NCBI RefSeq assembly: GCF_001904745.1
Contig: NZ_MRCD01000053.1
Span: 1-60,810, forward strand
Direction of reading: 5' to 3'
DNA from: Calothrix sp. HK-06
Lineage (GTDB): Bacteria; Cyanobacteriota; Cyanobacteriia; Cyanobacteriales; Nostocaceae
Length of the DNA stretch: 60,810 bases
This document shows, one piece after another, positions 8,210 to 19,241 of the stretch. The position numbers were made by a program, and so were the translations under genes. Each line of letters starts with the position of its first letter. Within the stretch, counting starts at the first letter, position 1. Under the pieces are notes generated by a model. It saw only the letters and a list, made by a program, of their open reading frames with translations. It was not told where the DNA came from and made no database searches.

Positions 8210-9952
8210 TTACTTGAAATAATGTAAGTTATTGTCTGTTTGATATTTATCAATATATGTAGCGTTACGCATTTCTAAATTTGATAGAAATTTTGAGGAG
8301 TCAAATTCTTTTGGAGAGTATTGCGGACGATACCAGGACTGTTGATTAAAATGGCTTTGTAATCCTGGAGTGTCAAAACGGCGCCCTAACCGTGCAAAAA
8401 TAGAGTTACGCATTATATCTAACTCCAAAGCACTTTTTCCTTCTAAATCAGCATCGCTTACTGGTCGCTGTGATAACCAAGAATAATTATCATTGATTAT
8501 ACCTTTCAATGTCGTGCTACTGCTTGGTGTTGGGGTTGGTGTTAGGCTAATTGAAAATTGTTTAAAGTAAAATCGGTCGGTTGGTGCAGAAGCATCAAGA
8601 CTTGCAAATGTACAATATGCATCTTCATTTTGTAAACCAAAGTTACGTAACAAATCTACACACTTATCGCGTGTAGTAAATTTGCCTACATGTACGGCGT
8701 ATAATTCTTTGCCAGAGAGATTAGGATAATTAGGTATCCAAAATAATCCTGCTTCTTGATATCCTTTAGCTTTTAATTGTTCAAGTTGCTTATTTGCAGC
8801 TTCTTGTTTTGCATAAGCCGAATCTATAAGAAAATATGAAGAGCTAGGAAGATTTGATATTGATTTATTATTATTGTTAGGTAATACAGCGTTTACTGAT
8901 GGTTTGATTGTAGCAGTATCGGAAGTTACGGGTGTTTTATCTGCAATTCCTAGAGGAGAAAATTTGGTAAGGGAGAATACAAGTGCTGAGGCGCCAAGGA
9001 TTCCTGCCACAATTAAGCTAGCAGTAAAAATACTATTTTGACTTTTACTTGTATTAGTAGCTGGTGGCAGTGGTGTTTGTGACGCTACCTGTACTGTTTT
9101 ATCTACTGTTTCGTGTACGTTAGGATGTATCGTTTGTGCAGTGCTTTTTAAATCATAAAGCATGTCTGACACGCTTAAATAACGTTCACGGGGATGGTAT
9201 CTAATTGCTTTATCTATAATTTGCTTCAATACAGGACTAACATGAGAAGCAAAATTATGCCAAATTATTTCCCCTGTTTGGATATCGGTTTCTAACTCGT
9301 GTGGTTGTTTACCTGTTAGTAAATAAATTGCGGTTATACCCAAACTATATATATCGCTTCCATACATTGCCCTACCAGCTGCTTGTTCAGATGGCATGTA
9401 ACCTGGTGTACCAATAATAATTGAGCTAGTGGGTGTACCTTGGGAGTTTAACACAGTTGCCATCGATTCGCGCACGGCGCCAAAATCAATCAAAACTGGT
9501 TTACTGTCTTGGCGCCGTACAATAATATTATCGGGTTTGATATCGCGGTGAATTATGTGTTTACTGTGAACGTAAGATAAAACTGGTAATAAATTTAACA
9601 GCAATGAGTATACTTGACTCTCATTCCACAATCCTTGATGTAAAAGCTTGCGGGTAAGAGTATCACCTTCTATCCACTCTTGAACTAAGTAAAATTGCCC
9701 ATCTAATTGAAAGTAAGCGTATAAAGTAGGTATTTGTGTATGGGCGCCACCTAATTCTTCTAATATTGCTGCTTCACGTTGAAACCGTTCTTGTACTAAC
9801 TGATAAATTTGAGGCTTATTTTGAATAGGTTTGAGCTGCTTAACAACACAACGACGGAGCGATGGCATTTGGGTATCTTCTGCTAAAAAAGTTTCACCAA
9901 ATCCACCACTTCCTAGAGTTTGTATTACACGGTAGCGGTTGTTAAGAAGCAT
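8210..9952 (-). CDS. Transmembrane Ser/Thr kinase with SPOR-like and YARHG-type ends
   Basis: The protein has 580 residues. Its kinase domain closely matches the neighbouring paralogue (same opening MLLNxRYRVIQTLGSGGFGE; HRDIKPDN and DFG present). A membrane helix lies near residues 303-325. Outside the membrane there is a region around residues 375-460 that resembles a SPOR-like peptidoglycan-binding fold ('ELYAVHVGKFTTRDKC'), then a Pro/Ser/Thr linker, then a C-terminal YARHG-type domain recognised by RNSIFARLGRRF and WYRPQY. YARHG domains are thought to be extracellular and cell-wall linked. The natural inference is a kinase that senses the wall or periplasm. The ligand and substrates are unknown. 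Confidence 0.9.
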   Translation of the reverse strand: MLLNNRYRVIQTLGSGGFGETFLAEDTQMPSLRRCVVKQLKPIQNKPQIYQLVQERFQREAAILEELGGAHTQIPTLYAYFQLDGQFYLVQEWIEGDTLTRKLLHQGLWNESQVYSLLLNLLPVLSYVHSKHIIHRDIKPDNIIVRRQDSKPVLIDFGAVRESMATVLNSQGTPTSSIIIGTPGYMPSEQAAGRAMYGSDIYSLGITAIYLLTGKQPHELETDIQTGEIIWHNFASHVSPVLKQIIDKAIRYHPRERYLSVSDMLYDLKSTAQTIHPNVHETVDKTVQVASQTPLPPATNTSKSQNSIFTASLIVAGILGASALVFSLTKFSPLGIADKTPVTSDTATIKPSVNAVLPNNNNKSISNLPSSSYFLIDSAYAKQEAANKQLEQLKAKGYQEAGLFWIPNYPNLSGKELYAVHVGKFTTRDKCVDLLRNFGLQNEDAYCTFASLDASAPTDRFYFKQFSISLTPTPTPSSSTTLKGIINDNYSWLSQRPVSDADLEGKSALELDIMRNSIFARLGRRFDTPGLQSHFNQQSWYRPQYSPKEFDSSKFLSNLEMRNATYIDKYQTDNNLHYFK

Positions 9953-10001
9953 TTGCAGTGTATAATTTATTTTATACTAGCAACAAATCACCAGTACTGA
10001 G

Positions 10002-10020
10002 GTTACATGTAACGTCTCTA
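10002..10020. repeat. Partial copy of a dispersed palindrome
   Basis: GTTACATGTAAC (10002-10013) is followed by GTCTCTA. The core GTTACATGTAACGTC recurs exactly in the perfect 34-base palindrome at 53240-53273, and the GTCTCTA tail matches the palindromes at 15003 and 21207. It looks like a half copy of a small repeat family. Confidence 0.6.
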
Positions 10021-10024
10021 AAAT

Positions 10025-10453
10025 TTAACCAGGTTTAACAACTAAAACAGAACAGGGTGCATCTTCAACTACTTGGCTACTGACAGAACCTTGAACAATG
10101 CGCGTCATTCCTGTTAAGCCACGACTACCTATGACAATTAAGTCAGCTTTATAAATATTGGCAAGACGGATAATTTCTTCTGCGGGGTCGCCAGCAACTA
10201 GTTCAATATCGCTATCGACTCTTAAATCGCTTTGGTATGATTGTAGCTGTTTTTCAACTTGTTGATATAAAGTAGCCGACGGTTCGGGGTGTGGACGGTC
10301 GGCAGGAAGATCATCTAATGAGTTTGATGTTGGAAAAACATGAGACAAAATAATTTTGCCATCGTTTGGAAGTATCAAACCATGTACCGTTTCAATTACT
10401 CGGTCTGCTATTCCCGAATCGTCCAAAGCCACCAAAATTTTTTTAAGCACCAC
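10025..10453 (-). CDS. Universal stress protein, UspA family
   Basis: This is a single Usp domain of about 142 residues. The ATP-binding signature G-2x-G-9x-G-S is intact near the C-terminus ('GSRGLTGMTRIVQGSVSS'), together with the N-terminal VALDDSG strand, so it belongs to the nucleotide-binding class. The longest frame begins with TTG at 10459, but a GGAGG ribosome site then lies almost against the start. GTG at 10453 has the right spacing of six bases and gives the usual opening VLKKILVALD, so I prefer it. The protein is cytoplasmic and its exact role is unknown. Confidence 0.88.
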   Translation of the reverse strand: MVLKKILVALDDSGIADRVIETVHGLILPNDGKIILSHVFPTSNSLDDLPADRPHPEPSATLYQQVEKQLQSYQSDLRVDSDIELVAGDPAEEIIRLANIYKADLIVIGSRGLTGMTRIVQGSVSSQVVEDAPCSVLVVKPG

Positions 10454-10619
10454 TGTCAACCTCCGAGGAGCGCTCCTGGACTACAAGTACCAATAAAAGG
10501 TTTGTATTAACCTAAAATTTCAGTTTGCAGCCTAATGGGCATTTTTGCCAAAAGTAAGCAGGAAAAATTAACAATTGGGGAAACGAAAGTAGGGGTGTGG
10601 CTCCCCTATAATGGCGCCC

Positions 10620-11945
10620 CTAATCTGGGTTATAAGGCTCAGAATCTGATTCTTTCTGTACTCGGCGCCTTACAGAGTCAGCGTGAGAAGGTAAACCCTC
10701 AGCTTTTGCAAGAGAATCAATGGCGCCTGCGACTTTAGCGAGTGCTATTTGTGAGTACTGAATAATGCTTGAGTGCTTTAGAAAAGTCTCGACGCCGAGC
10801 GCAGAAGCATATCTAGCAGCACCTGAAGTTGGAAGCGTATGGTTAGGACCTGCTAAGTAGTCACCAACGGCTTCGGGAGTGGAATGTCCTAAGAAAATCG
10901 CACCTGCGTGACGTATGTCAGTTAACAACGCCCAAGGGTCTTCGACTTCTAACTCCAAATGTTCGGGTGCAAATTCATTCGATAGTTCAGCTGCGGCTAG
11001 TAGCGATTCGACGACTACAATTAAACCATAGTGAGCAATCGATTTCTCAGTATCTAATTGTCGCGGATGGTCTACTAGCTGTCTTTCTACTGCCACTTGG
11101 ACATTTTTGGCTAGTTTTGCATCGGTTGTTAGTAATATGGCTGCTGCCATTGGGTCATGTTCGGCTTGCGCCAACAAGTCAGCAGCAATATGTACAGGGT
11201 TTGCCGTTTCGTCAGCGATAATTAGTACTTCGCTAGGTCCTGCGAGTGAGTCAATGCCAACAGTACCGTATACTAGCTTTTTGGCTAGGGTAACGTAAAT
11301 ATTACCTGGACCTGTAATTACATCAACTTTTGGTATTGTTTCAGTACCATAGGCTAACGCACCAATAGCTTGGGCGCCACCGATTCTGTATATTTCGCTG
11401 ACACCGGCTTCGCGTGCAGCTACTAATACTGCTGGGCTAATACCTTTTCCTGTACCTGGAGGCGTCACCATAACAACGCGAGGGACACCAGCGACTTTTG
11501 CTGGGATGGCGTTCATGATTACCGTACTTGGGTACGATGCGCGACCACCAGGTACATATAGCCCTGCACGATCTACAGGAGTGTAACGTTTGCCAAGAAC
11601 AATATCATCATCACCAAAGTGTACCCAGCTTTTAGGGACACGCTGACGATGAAAAGCCTCGATTTGCCGACACGCGAGCCGGATTGATTCAAGTAGTTCT
11701 TTTGACACCGCTTCGTAAGCTGCGTCGATTTCTGAGGCAGAAACGCGCAGTTCTGGTGCTTTTAAAACTTGATTGTCAAATTCCGCAGTGTAATGCAATA
11801 CAGCTTTATCGCCTTGGCGTTGGACTGCTTGCAACACTTCGCGTACTGTTGCTTCTTTGTGAACAACTTGTTCTGAGTGAGTGCGATCGCAGATGCGTTG
11901 TAGTTCTGCTCGAACGTCTGCCTGCTGAGTGATGATTCGCAGCAT
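10620..11945 (-). CDS. hisD: Histidinol dehydrogenase
   Basis: The protein has 441 residues, the normal length for the family. It catalyses the last two steps of histidine synthesis, oxidising L-histidinol to histidine with NAD+ and a zinc ion. Visible signatures are PGGRASYPSTVIMNAIPAKV, ITGPGNIYV, GPSEVLI, the metal and catalytic region AQAEHDP, EFAPEHLE, and the AGPNHTLPT loop. The start ATG at 11945 gives the usual opening. There are no other his genes nearby, as is normal in cyanobacteria, where the pathway is scattered. A very short acidic tail follows the conserved end. Confidence 0.97.
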   Translation of the reverse strand: MLRIITQQADVRAELQRICDRTHSEQVVHKEATVREVLQAVQRQGDKAVLHYTAEFDNQVLKAPELRVSASEIDAAYEAVSKELLESIRLACRQIEAFHRQRVPKSWVHFGDDDIVLGKRYTPVDRAGLYVPGGRASYPSTVIMNAIPAKVAGVPRVVMVTPPGTGKGISPAVLVAAREAGVSEIYRIGGAQAIGALAYGTETIPKVDVITGPGNIYVTLAKKLVYGTVGIDSLAGPSEVLIIADETANPVHIAADLLAQAEHDPMAAAILLTTDAKLAKNVQVAVERQLVDHPRQLDTEKSIAHYGLIVVVESLLAAAELSNEFAPEHLELEVEDPWALLTDIRHAGAIFLGHSTPEAVGDYLAGPNHTLPTSGAARYASALGVETFLKHSSIIQYSQIALAKVAGAIDSLAKAEGLPSHADSVRRRVQKESDSEPYNPD

Positions 11946-13350
11946 GGAGTAAGGACAATGCCAACTTTAAGAATATACCCGGTGTGAGAATGAGTTTTAC
12001 TTAAAACCACCGGAAGGTGGAAGCTTAACTCAAACTTTCTTTTCTAGCTTAACCTGGATTTTTTTTTGACACTACAAGTGCAAGTTGACTTGCCGCACAT
12101 AGTTATCATTATTTCATTTTCGGTTGGCTAGTAGTCAATGGTATGATACCGATAGATATCACCCATAATACTCGTGCAAATTACATAGTTAGAATAAGAT
12201 TAAGCCGCATGGGTAATTGGGGATAAGTAAATGATAACAAAAATGCTTGTTTTGCTGGCTTTTTAGCTAGTATTTGGTCTTGAGCCAAAACTAAGGATGC
12301 TTGACTGTGTTACTTAATAATTCTACAACGTTCTAACCACCCTCCCTTACCTGACTACTATGCTTTAGCATCTTGATTATGGAAATTAATCACTTCGTAC
12401 CTCGATAAATAGCACGCCTGCGCTTCAGGTCAAAGTCACGATTAGTGACTTAATGTGCTTATTATTTAATTATAACCTATTTTTAGGTTATATCACACTT
12501 TTAATTTTACAACTTAATAATTACATAGCTTAACGGGGCACCACAACCGAAGACGCACATAAATCGTTAATCATGAAGTTTCGTCTAACTTCCTTTCATG
12601 ACATTATTTTGTTTTACAAGTATTACTATAAATTTAATTATCTCTACGTTTATTGAGCTTTTGCCATAAACATTTTCTTCAATTAAGTATAATTACTTTT
12701 AGAATGCGATTTAGTATTTAATAAAAACAAATTAATATATTTAAATAATTTGCGATTAAATTATCAGAAAAATATATATAATTAAATAATTGGAATATTT
12801 CGTAATAGCCGGGAACATTTTTAAGAAAGCCGCATCGAGATATATATAGCTCAAAAAGCACATAGTTAAAATTATGGGAGTTATACATACCCCATATGTA
12901 TATATTTTACAGAAGGGTAAATAAATGAGTGGTTATAATAAAAAAACATCATGAAAATACACTAGGTAAACTTTTAAAAATGAAAAAAGTACTTAGATTT
13001 TAGTAATAAAGTAATGCTTACAACCTGATTGAAAATCTCATATTTAAATCAATTGGCGAGTAAAATAGGGTTTCAATAATTGATTATGAATTGTTGAAAA
13101 ATTTGATAACTGTATTTGCTTCTAACACAATAAAAATTGACTTAGGTAAAGACAATGTGAAGTATATGTGAAGTAATTATAGAAATATTGTTCGACTAAT
13201 ATTAAGAGTGCTAACTAAAATTAGTTTGTAGGGTGGACGAACAATGGCGCCGTGCATATGATGGGAATCATATGTATAGCTGATTGGTAGAGCGCGAACT
13301 TTGTGACAGGAAAATATCCAAGTGGCAAAGGAAATCTTGGTACACATACA
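11946..13350. other. 1.4 kb AT-rich gap with several hairpins
   Basis: I see no convincing gene on either strand. Three hairpins lie in a row: CCTG-CGCTT-CAGG at 12417-12429, AAGTCAC-GATTA-GTGACTT at 12433-12451, and TATAACCTA-TTTT-TAGGTTATA at 12471-12492. A further palindrome, CATATGAT-GGGA-ATCATATG, is at 13255-13274, close to the cellulase start. The region must hold the hisD promoter and the cellulase promoter. The hairpin cluster could be an untranslated RNA, but I cannot name it. Confidence 0.5.
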
Positions 13351-14982
13351 ATGCTATATACCCCCAATATGAAAAGGCGAAGAATTCAGTTTTACCAACA
13401 ATTGTTTGTATTTACTGTTGCATTAGTTGTGTTGTTGAGTGGGTTATTGAGTCAATTACCTAACAGCACAATGGGCAATACTGCTTTTGCTGCAATGAAT
13501 GTTGAGTTACCACTATCTACAAGTGGAGCAAGAATTATTGACGCGAAAGGAAAGACTGTTTTACTCCAAGGTGTAAACTGGTTTGGGATGGAAACTGAAA
13601 CTCATGTACCGCATGGATTATGGTCACGTGACTATAAAGAAATGCTTTCTCAAATTAAAAGTTTAGGTTATAACACCATTCGCTTACCATATTCAGTGGA
13701 AGCACTGCGGAGTGATAGTATTTCTGCTGTTAATTATACAATAGGCAGTAATAAAGAACTTGAGGGTAAAACACCCCTTGAAGTGATGGATATTATTGTT
13801 AAAGAAGCCGAACGTCAAGGGTTAATGATTGTTCTTGATAGTCACCGTCTTAATAGCAAACGTATTCCAGAACTGTGGTATGGCGATGGCTTTACCGAAG
13901 CTGACTGGATTGATACCTGGCGTCTATTAGCGCAACGCTACAAAAATCAAGCTAATATCATTGGCGCCGACTTGAAAAACGAACCACATGGTCGAGCAAG
14001 TTGGGGTACAAACGACCTAAGTACAGACTGGCGCCTAGCTGCCGAGCGTGCAGGGAATGCGATTTTGAGCATAAATCCCAACTGGTTAATTATTGTTGAG
14101 GGAGTAGAGTTGAACGTACCAGGACAAAAGTTAACTAACCATTGGTGGGGAGGTAACTTAGAAGGTGTCAGACGTTTTAAAGTGCGATTAAAACAACGCA
14201 ACAAAATAGTTTATTCGCCACACGAATACGGATCAGGTGTATTTAACAAGCCTTATTTTTCTGATAAAAGCTTTCCCAAAAATATGCTTCAGCGCTGGGA
14301 AACAGGTTTTTATTACATTGCACGTCAGAAAATAGCACCAATTTGGATTGGTGAATTTGGTGGTAAGCAAGTAGATAAAAATTCAATTGAGGGTATTTGG
14401 CAAAATAAATTAGTTGATTTTATCCGCGATAAAAACTTAAGTTACGCTTACTGGAGTTGGAATCCGAATAGTTCCGATACTGCTGGAATTTTGCTCTCAG
14501 ATTGGCAAACAATCGACGCTCCCAAGCAAGTAATGCTTTCGAGAATATTGCCAGTTAAATACAACCCACCAGTATCAGTTGCACTCAGAACAAATGAACC
14601 AGTAAAACAACTACCTTTGGTGCCTGTTTCATCACCTACATCTCCTTCTCCCTTATCTTCTTCCTCTGGGCAACTTCAAGTAACAACTAAAATAGACTCT
14701 GATTGGCAATCAGGCTTTTGTATGAGCTTTAAAGTTGGGAATTCCAACTCAAGAAGGGTTAAAAATTGGCAACTCACATTCAATATGGATAAAGCTGCTA
14801 TTAACAACTCTTGGAATGGCACCTTCAAACAGAAAGGCAGTGAGTACATAGTTACGCCATTAGACTGGGGACGGGTACTTGAGCCAAACCAAGTTCGTGA
14901 TCTTGGTTTTTGTGCCAATAAATTAAATATTGGTGGCGCCGATTATCAACCACGAAACGTCAAAGTCACAATAGCATCCTAA
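13351..14982 (+). CDS. Secreted GH5 endoglucanase with CBM2-like domain
   Basis: A basic N-terminus and hydrophobic segment (FVFTVALVVLLSGLL) form a signal peptide or anchor. The GH5 catalytic domain runs over about residues 35-385. The acid/base glutamate is in DLKNEPHG and the nucleophile in WIGEFGG; LQGVNWFG and IRLPYS are also typical. After a Pro/Ser linker, the last 100 residues look like a family 2 cellulose-binding module (one Cys near each end, W-rich: 'NSWNGTFKQ'). It should cut beta-1,4-glucan outside the cell. The start is uncertain: GTG 13303 gives the longest frame, while ATG 13351 or 13369 fits the signal peptide better. The cellulose synthase operon lies 14 kb away, so it may trim or remodel the cell's own cellulose. 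Confidence 0.88.
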   Translation: MLYTPNMKRRRIQFYQQLFVFTVALVVLLSGLLSQLPNSTMGNTAFAAMNVELPLSTSGARIIDAKGKTVLLQGVNWFGMETETHVPHGLWSRDYKEMLSQIKSLGYNTIRLPYSVEALRSDSISAVNYTIGSNKELEGKTPLEVMDIIVKEAERQGLMIVLDSHRLNSKRIPELWYGDGFTEADWIDTWRLLAQRYKNQANIIGADLKNEPHGRASWGTNDLSTDWRLAAERAGNAILSINPNWLIIVEGVELNVPGQKLTNHWWGGNLEGVRRFKVRLKQRNKIVYSPHEYGSGVFNKPYFSDKSFPKNMLQRWETGFYYIARQKIAPIWIGEFGGKQVDKNSIEGIWQNKLVDFIRDKNLSYAYWSWNPNSSDTAGILLSDWQTIDAPKQVMLSRILPVKYNPPVSVALRTNEPVKQLPLVPVSSPTSPSPLSSSSGQLQVTTKIDSDWQSGFCMSFKVGNSNSRRVKNWQLTFNMDKAAINNSWNGTFKQKGSEYIVTPLDWGRVLEPNQVRDLGFCANKLNIGGADYQPRNVKVTIAS

Positions 14983-15002
14983 AACCGTAGACATGTATAC
15001 AC

Positions 15003-15030
15003 GTAGAGACCGTAAATTTACGGTCTCTAC
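15003..15030. terminator. Perfect 28-base palindrome between convergent genes
   Basis: GTAGAGACCGTAAA is followed directly by its exact reverse complement. It lies between the cellulase stop (14982) and the rpoC2 stop (15081), where it could terminate both transcripts. Its outer arms GTAGAGAC/GTCTCTAC match the hairpin at 21207-21235, so it belongs to a dispersed family. Confidence 0.65.
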
Positions 15031-15080
15031 AATTAGGGGGGTTCTACAAAGATATTTTGAAAGAGAAAGACAAATTGTCT

Positions 15081-18000
15081 TTATTCCTCAAAATCATCTT
15101 CTTCTGCATCATCAACTTCATCTTCTTCATAGTCGTCCTCGTCAGCAAGGTCGCTAACTTCTGACACCATGAAGTCCTCATCATCAAGGATGGAGTTATT
15201 ACGACGAGTTGAGCCACCGTAGCTACCATCAACAAGACCTGGAGTATCTAAATTGTAGTTACGTGCGGTACGGTCATCAAGAACCATGTCGAGAGAGTCT
15301 TCGACCTCATCTAAAACACCAGTACCCATATCAGTTGAGTAGTCATCAACGATACCAGGTTCCTCGTAAGTATTGAAGCCTGTACCTGCGGGAATTAAAC
15401 GTCCAATAATTACGTTTTCTTTCAAACCGCGCAACCAGTCGGATTTTCCTTCGATTGCAGCTTCCGTTAATACCCGTGTTGTTTCTTGGAATGATGCGGC
15501 AGAAATAAAGCTATCGGTATTCAAAGATGCTTTAGTGATACCTAAAAGCATTGGTGTGTACTGGGCACGGGCGCCACCTGTAATTGCCATCGCTTCGTTG
15601 ACCTGCTCAATTTGGCGCAATTCAACCAACTCACCAGGTAGCATTGTTGTATCACCACCATCATCGACGCGCACTTTCGAGGTCATCTGACGAACGATAA
15701 CTTCGATATGTTTGTCGGCGATATCAATACCTTGAGATTGATATACTGATTGCACTTGGTCAACGAGGAAGTTTTGGACTTTTTGGAGTGCGACGCTAGC
15801 ACAGGCATAAATACCGTCTTCATGACCAAGGTTGAAGAACAAATCCAAGATTTCGTGGGGGTTAGCAAGACCGTCGGTTAGTTGTTGTCCAGCATCTACT
15901 TGTTGACCATCGGAGATTATTAAGTTTTGTCCAGGTCCAAGATTGTAATCTGTAACAACGCCGTTTGACTCAATGACTTTAAGTCCAATTGCTTCATCGC
16001 CATCGCCATAAACGACTTTAACTTCGCCACTACGTTTTGCCAATATACAAGCTTCTTTGGGTTTGCGCGCTTCGAGCAATTCCTCAATTCTAGGTAGACC
16101 TTGGATAATGTCCCCAGTTTTGGCACGTTCAAATACTAGTAGTACTAAATTATCACCACGTTGTACTAAGCCACCATCTTCGACTTGGAGTACAGCACCG
16201 GGACTAACGCGATAAGGGCGCCCGATACGTATTTTGATGGTTGAACCAGAAGTCGCTAACGCCGGAACAGAGCTTCCGGAACCAGATTCGGCATCTTTAG
16301 ATACGCTTATTACTTGTCCAGATTCGGGAGCAAATACTCCAGGTGCTATGGCAGAACCTTCAACAACTAAGTCGCCTTTATTAACTAGAGGTGCCCCAGT
16401 TGCGGTCAAGTTTAGAACATCGCTGTTACGTAAGACTAGACAACGACGAACAGCTTCGGCGCCTTTCTGGACACCGCGTACAACACCACCTTCTTTACAC
16501 AGAATTTGGGTGCGGGCAACTACAGCATTCGGAGCAATTGTTTGTCCATCTTCAACTTCAAGATTAGTTTGTGTACTACCTTGAGTTGCATCTGCGGAAA
16601 TATCGCGACGAATTACTAATGATTCAAGGATTACTAATTGTAAACGCTGAATATCAGGGTCTTCGCTATCTGGCACTAGTTCGATATCCGCTGCCAATGG
16701 CGAAGCATTATGGTCTTGGTCTCCTACGGAGTCGTCAATTTCTAATACTAATTGTGTACGTAAAAGTTCTACACCTTCTACTGATTTTACGCGCTCAGAG
16801 TCTTTGTATGGAAGGCGTTGTACAGCTCGTAGTTGAATCGAACGTCCCGTGTGCTGACTTACAGATGTTGTTGATGGCACATCTGGGTCACTAGGTACAG
16901 CAAATTCCACAACTGGACGTGATATTAATGCGGGACCTTCGGGTGATTCGACGTACTCAATATAACGTAGTTCTGTGGCAACTTGCCCCATCAGCTCTTC
17001 ACCAGGCTGTACAAATGTTCCATCGCGTCCCATTACCGCTTCTGGGTCATCGACCATTAGTAGTTCACCTGGTTTGACTACGACTTCGCGGAGAATGTCG
17101 TTTTTCTGGGTGACTTCGATAACACCGCTATTTTGGCAGAAGATGTCTTTAACAATTTCATCGCCAGCGTTGACAAATTGACCATCTTCGACAAGCAACA
17201 ATGAAATATCTTTGTTAACTTCGTGTGTTTCTTCGGGTATCCATAATAGGCTACCGCCAACAGTGACTTCGTAACCAAGTTTGGCTTTGCCTTTTTTCTG
17301 GACTTCCACACCTGCGAACTTGAGTAAACCACCTGTGGTAGTACGGTAGCGGTCGTCAATAAGTTCTGCAACGACTTGACCGTTTTGAACTTTTGTACCC
17401 GGAGTTGCACGTAGGTTAAATACTTGGTTATTTCCAGTTGTTACCAAGTAGTTATTGCGACCTTGAGTACTTTCTTTAGTTACGGTTGCAGAGTCGAGAA
17501 CTACCGAAGCGGTAATAATTTCGATTTCTCTAGTATTTTTACCTGGCTCTATAGAAGGCAAACGTACTACACCACCATGAACTGTGGTAAGTTGGGTTTC
17601 TGCGAGTACCCCGTTTGTTTCTATACTCGAACCGTTATTTACAACTAACTCGGCGCCTGGTGGTAAGTTGTATACATCACCCGACAAAATCCATATCAAA
17701 CCACCGCGTGATGCTGTGGTAGTTGTGTTGCCTTGACGGTCGGTCTTTTGCTCGGCAACAACTTCAGAGAATTTAACTTCACCTGCGAGGTCGGTAGCTA
17801 CATCTTTTACAGCTTTTTCGGTGTTACCACGTCCACGTCCAGGTAATAAAACTTCTGCAACGAGTTGCCCGACTTTAACTTTTTGACCACTGTTGACATA
17901 AAGTGTCGAACCTTGGGTAATAGCAACTTCAGTAACGGTGCCCGCGCTATCTTCAATTGTGATATTACCGTTGGTTTCTACATATAAAGCATCTTCACCG

Positions 18001-19130
18001 TGACGAGTACGGTAAGGGCGTGTTCTTAATTTTTTGGTAAACTTAACGGCGCCTTCATGTTCCGAGCGTACTTGTTTAGCAACTTCACCAGTGAATACAC
18101 CCCCTGTGTGGAAAGTACGCATGGTTAACTGGGTACCAGGTTCCCCGATACTTTGAGCAGCAATGATTCCCACGGCTTCGCCCAAGTCTACCATTTTGGC
18201 ATGTGCCAAACTCCAACCGTAACAATGTTGACAAACACTTCGCGCAGCTTCGCAAGTTAGAGGAGAACGTACTACTACCCATTGCACACCAGATTTTTCA
18301 ATACGTTTACCTAATTCCTCGGTAACGGGTGTGTTGCGCTCGGCAATAATTTCTTTAGTTTTGGGATGACGAACTTGTTCACCAATTACTCGTCCCATCA
18401 AACGAGTTGCCAAAGGTATTAAGGTTTTATCACCTTCGGTCATAGCAGTAATTGGAATACCACGGTCTGTACCGCAGTCAATTTCTCGAATAATTACGTC
18501 TTGAGATACGTCCACCAAACGACGGGTAAGATAACCAGAGTCCGCTGTACGTAACGCTGTATCAACTAACCCTTTACGGGCGCCGTAAGAAGAAATAATA
18601 TACTCAGTAACAGTTAAGCCTTCACGGAAGTTAGTTTTAATCGGTAAGTCAATAATTTCACCTTGAGGATTTGCCATCAATCCCCGCATTCCAACCAACT
18701 GACGTACCTGGGAAATATTACCACGCGCTCCAGAGAACGCCATCATATATACAGAGTTAAGGGGGTTAGTACTCTTAAAGTAGCGAACAACTTCGTCTTT
18801 AAGTGCTTCGGAGGTACCGTTCCAAGTATCAATTACCTTTTGGAAACGTTCAACTTCAGTAATTTCCCCACGAGTGTAACGTTCGGTTGTAGCACTAATT
18901 TCTTCTTCAGCAGCTTCAAGCAAACTACGTTTGGTTGGAGGAACCATCAAATCATCAACACTGATGGAGACCCCTGCTTTTGTCGCATAGCGAAAACCCA
19001 AATCCTTGAGTTTATCTGCCATTACTGCTGTACGCGCTGTTCCGTAATTAATAAAAGACCAAGAAATTAAATTACGTAATTGACCTTTATCAACTACACG
19101 ATTACGAAAAACATAATTCTCGTTAGCCAT
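15081..19130 (-). CDS. rpoC2: RNA polymerase beta' subunit, C-terminal half (beta'')
   Basis: The protein has 1349 residues. It is the cyanobacterial/plastid RpoC2, which pairs with RpoC1 to make beta'. The N-terminal quarter carries the conserved core: a zinc-binding Cys set ([20 protein letters not shown]) and the trigger-loop region [20 protein letters not shown]. The middle is the long cyanobacterial insertion (SI3) of repeated small beta domains, roughly residues 345-980. Conserved core resumes at '[19 protein letters not shown]'. The tail is very acidic. The start ATG 19130 gives the usual opening [18 protein letters not shown]. It is the last gene of the rpoB-rpoC1-rpoC2 operon. Confidence 0.98.
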   Translation of the reverse strand: MANENYVFRNRVVDKGQLRNLISWSFINYGTARTAVMADKLKDLGFRYATKAGVSISVDDLMVPPTKRSLLEAAEEEISATTERYTRGEITEVERFQKVIDTWNGTSEALKDEVVRYFKSTNPLNSVYMMAFSGARGNISQVRQLVGMRGLMANPQGEIIDLPIKTNFREGLTVTEYIISSYGARKGLVDTALRTADSGYLTRRLVDVSQDVIIREIDCGTDRGIPITAMTEGDKTLIPLATRLMGRVIGEQVRHPKTKEIIAERNTPVTEELGKRIEKSGVQWVVVRSPLTCEAARSVCQHCYGWSLAHAKMVDLGEAVGIIAAQSIGEPGTQLTMRTFHTGGVFTGEVAKQVRSEHEGAVKFTKKLRTRPYRTRHGEDALYVETNGNITIEDSAGTVTEVAITQGSTLYVNSGQKVKVGQLVAEVLLPGRGRGNTEKAVKDVATDLAGEVKFSEVVAEQKTDRQGNTTTTASRGGLIWILSGDVYNLPPGAELVVNNGSSIETNGVLAETQLTTVHGGVVRLPSIEPGKNTREIEIITASVVLDSATVTKESTQGRNNYLVTTGNNQVFNLRATPGTKVQNGQVVAELIDDRYRTTTGGLLKFAGVEVQKKGKAKLGYEVTVGGSLLWIPEETHEVNKDISLLLVEDGQFVNAGDEIVKDIFCQNSGVIEVTQKNDILREVVVKPGELLMVDDPEAVMGRDGTFVQPGEELMGQVATELRYIEYVESPEGPALISRPVVEFAVPSDPDVPSTTSVSQHTGRSIQLRAVQRLPYKDSERVKSVEGVELLRTQLVLEIDDSVGDQDHNASPLAADIELVPDSEDPDIQRLQLVILESLVIRRDISADATQGSTQTNLEVEDGQTIAPNAVVARTQILCKEGGVVRGVQKGAEAVRRCLVLRNSDVLNLTATGAPLVNKGDLVVEGSAIAPGVFAPESGQVISVSKDAESGSGSSVPALATSGSTIKIRIGRPYRVSPGAVLQVEDGGLVQRGDNLVLLVFERAKTGDIIQGLPRIEELLEARKPKEACILAKRSGEVKVVYGDGDEAIGLKVIESNGVVTDYNLGPGQNLIISDGQQVDAGQQLTDGLANPHEILDLFFNLGHEDGIYACASVALQKVQNFLVDQVQSVYQSQGIDIADKHIEVIVRQMTSKVRVDDGGDTTMLPGELVELRQIEQVNEAMAITGGARAQYTPMLLGITKASLNTDSFISAASFQETTRVLTEAAIEGKSDWLRGLKENVIIGRLIPAGTGFNTYEEPGIVDDYSTDMGTGVLDEVEDSLDMVLDDRTARNYNLDTPGLVDGSYGGSTRRNNSILDDEDFMVSEVSDLADEDDYEEDEVDDAEEDDFEE

Positions 19131-19140
19131 AAATTCTTAT

Positions 19141-19240
19141 AAATGGGAGAGTGGGAGTGTGGGGAAGTGGGAGAGTGGGAGAGTGGGAGAGTGGGAGTAT
19201 ATATTTCACACACTCTCACCCTCTCACCCTCTCACCATCT
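19141..19240. repeat. Octamer tandem array in the rpoC1-rpoC2 spacer
   Basis: The spacer holds several copies of an octamer GTGGGAGA (three exact copies in a row, with degenerate ones beside them) and then an opposing array of CTCTCACC. The two arrays are roughly complementary and could fold as an RNA hairpin between the rpoC1 stop and the rpoC2 start. This is a short tandem repeat inside an essential operon. Confidence 0.8.
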
Positions 19241-19241
19241 C

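Noticed and set aside
10535-10738. 67-codon frame overlapping the end of hisD
   Set aside because: It lies mostly antisense to hisD and has no independent support.
13275-13310. tRNA-like D-arm sequence (AGCTGATTGGTAGAGC)
   Set aside because: No acceptor stem, anticodon arm or T-loop could be fitted around it, so it is probably chance.
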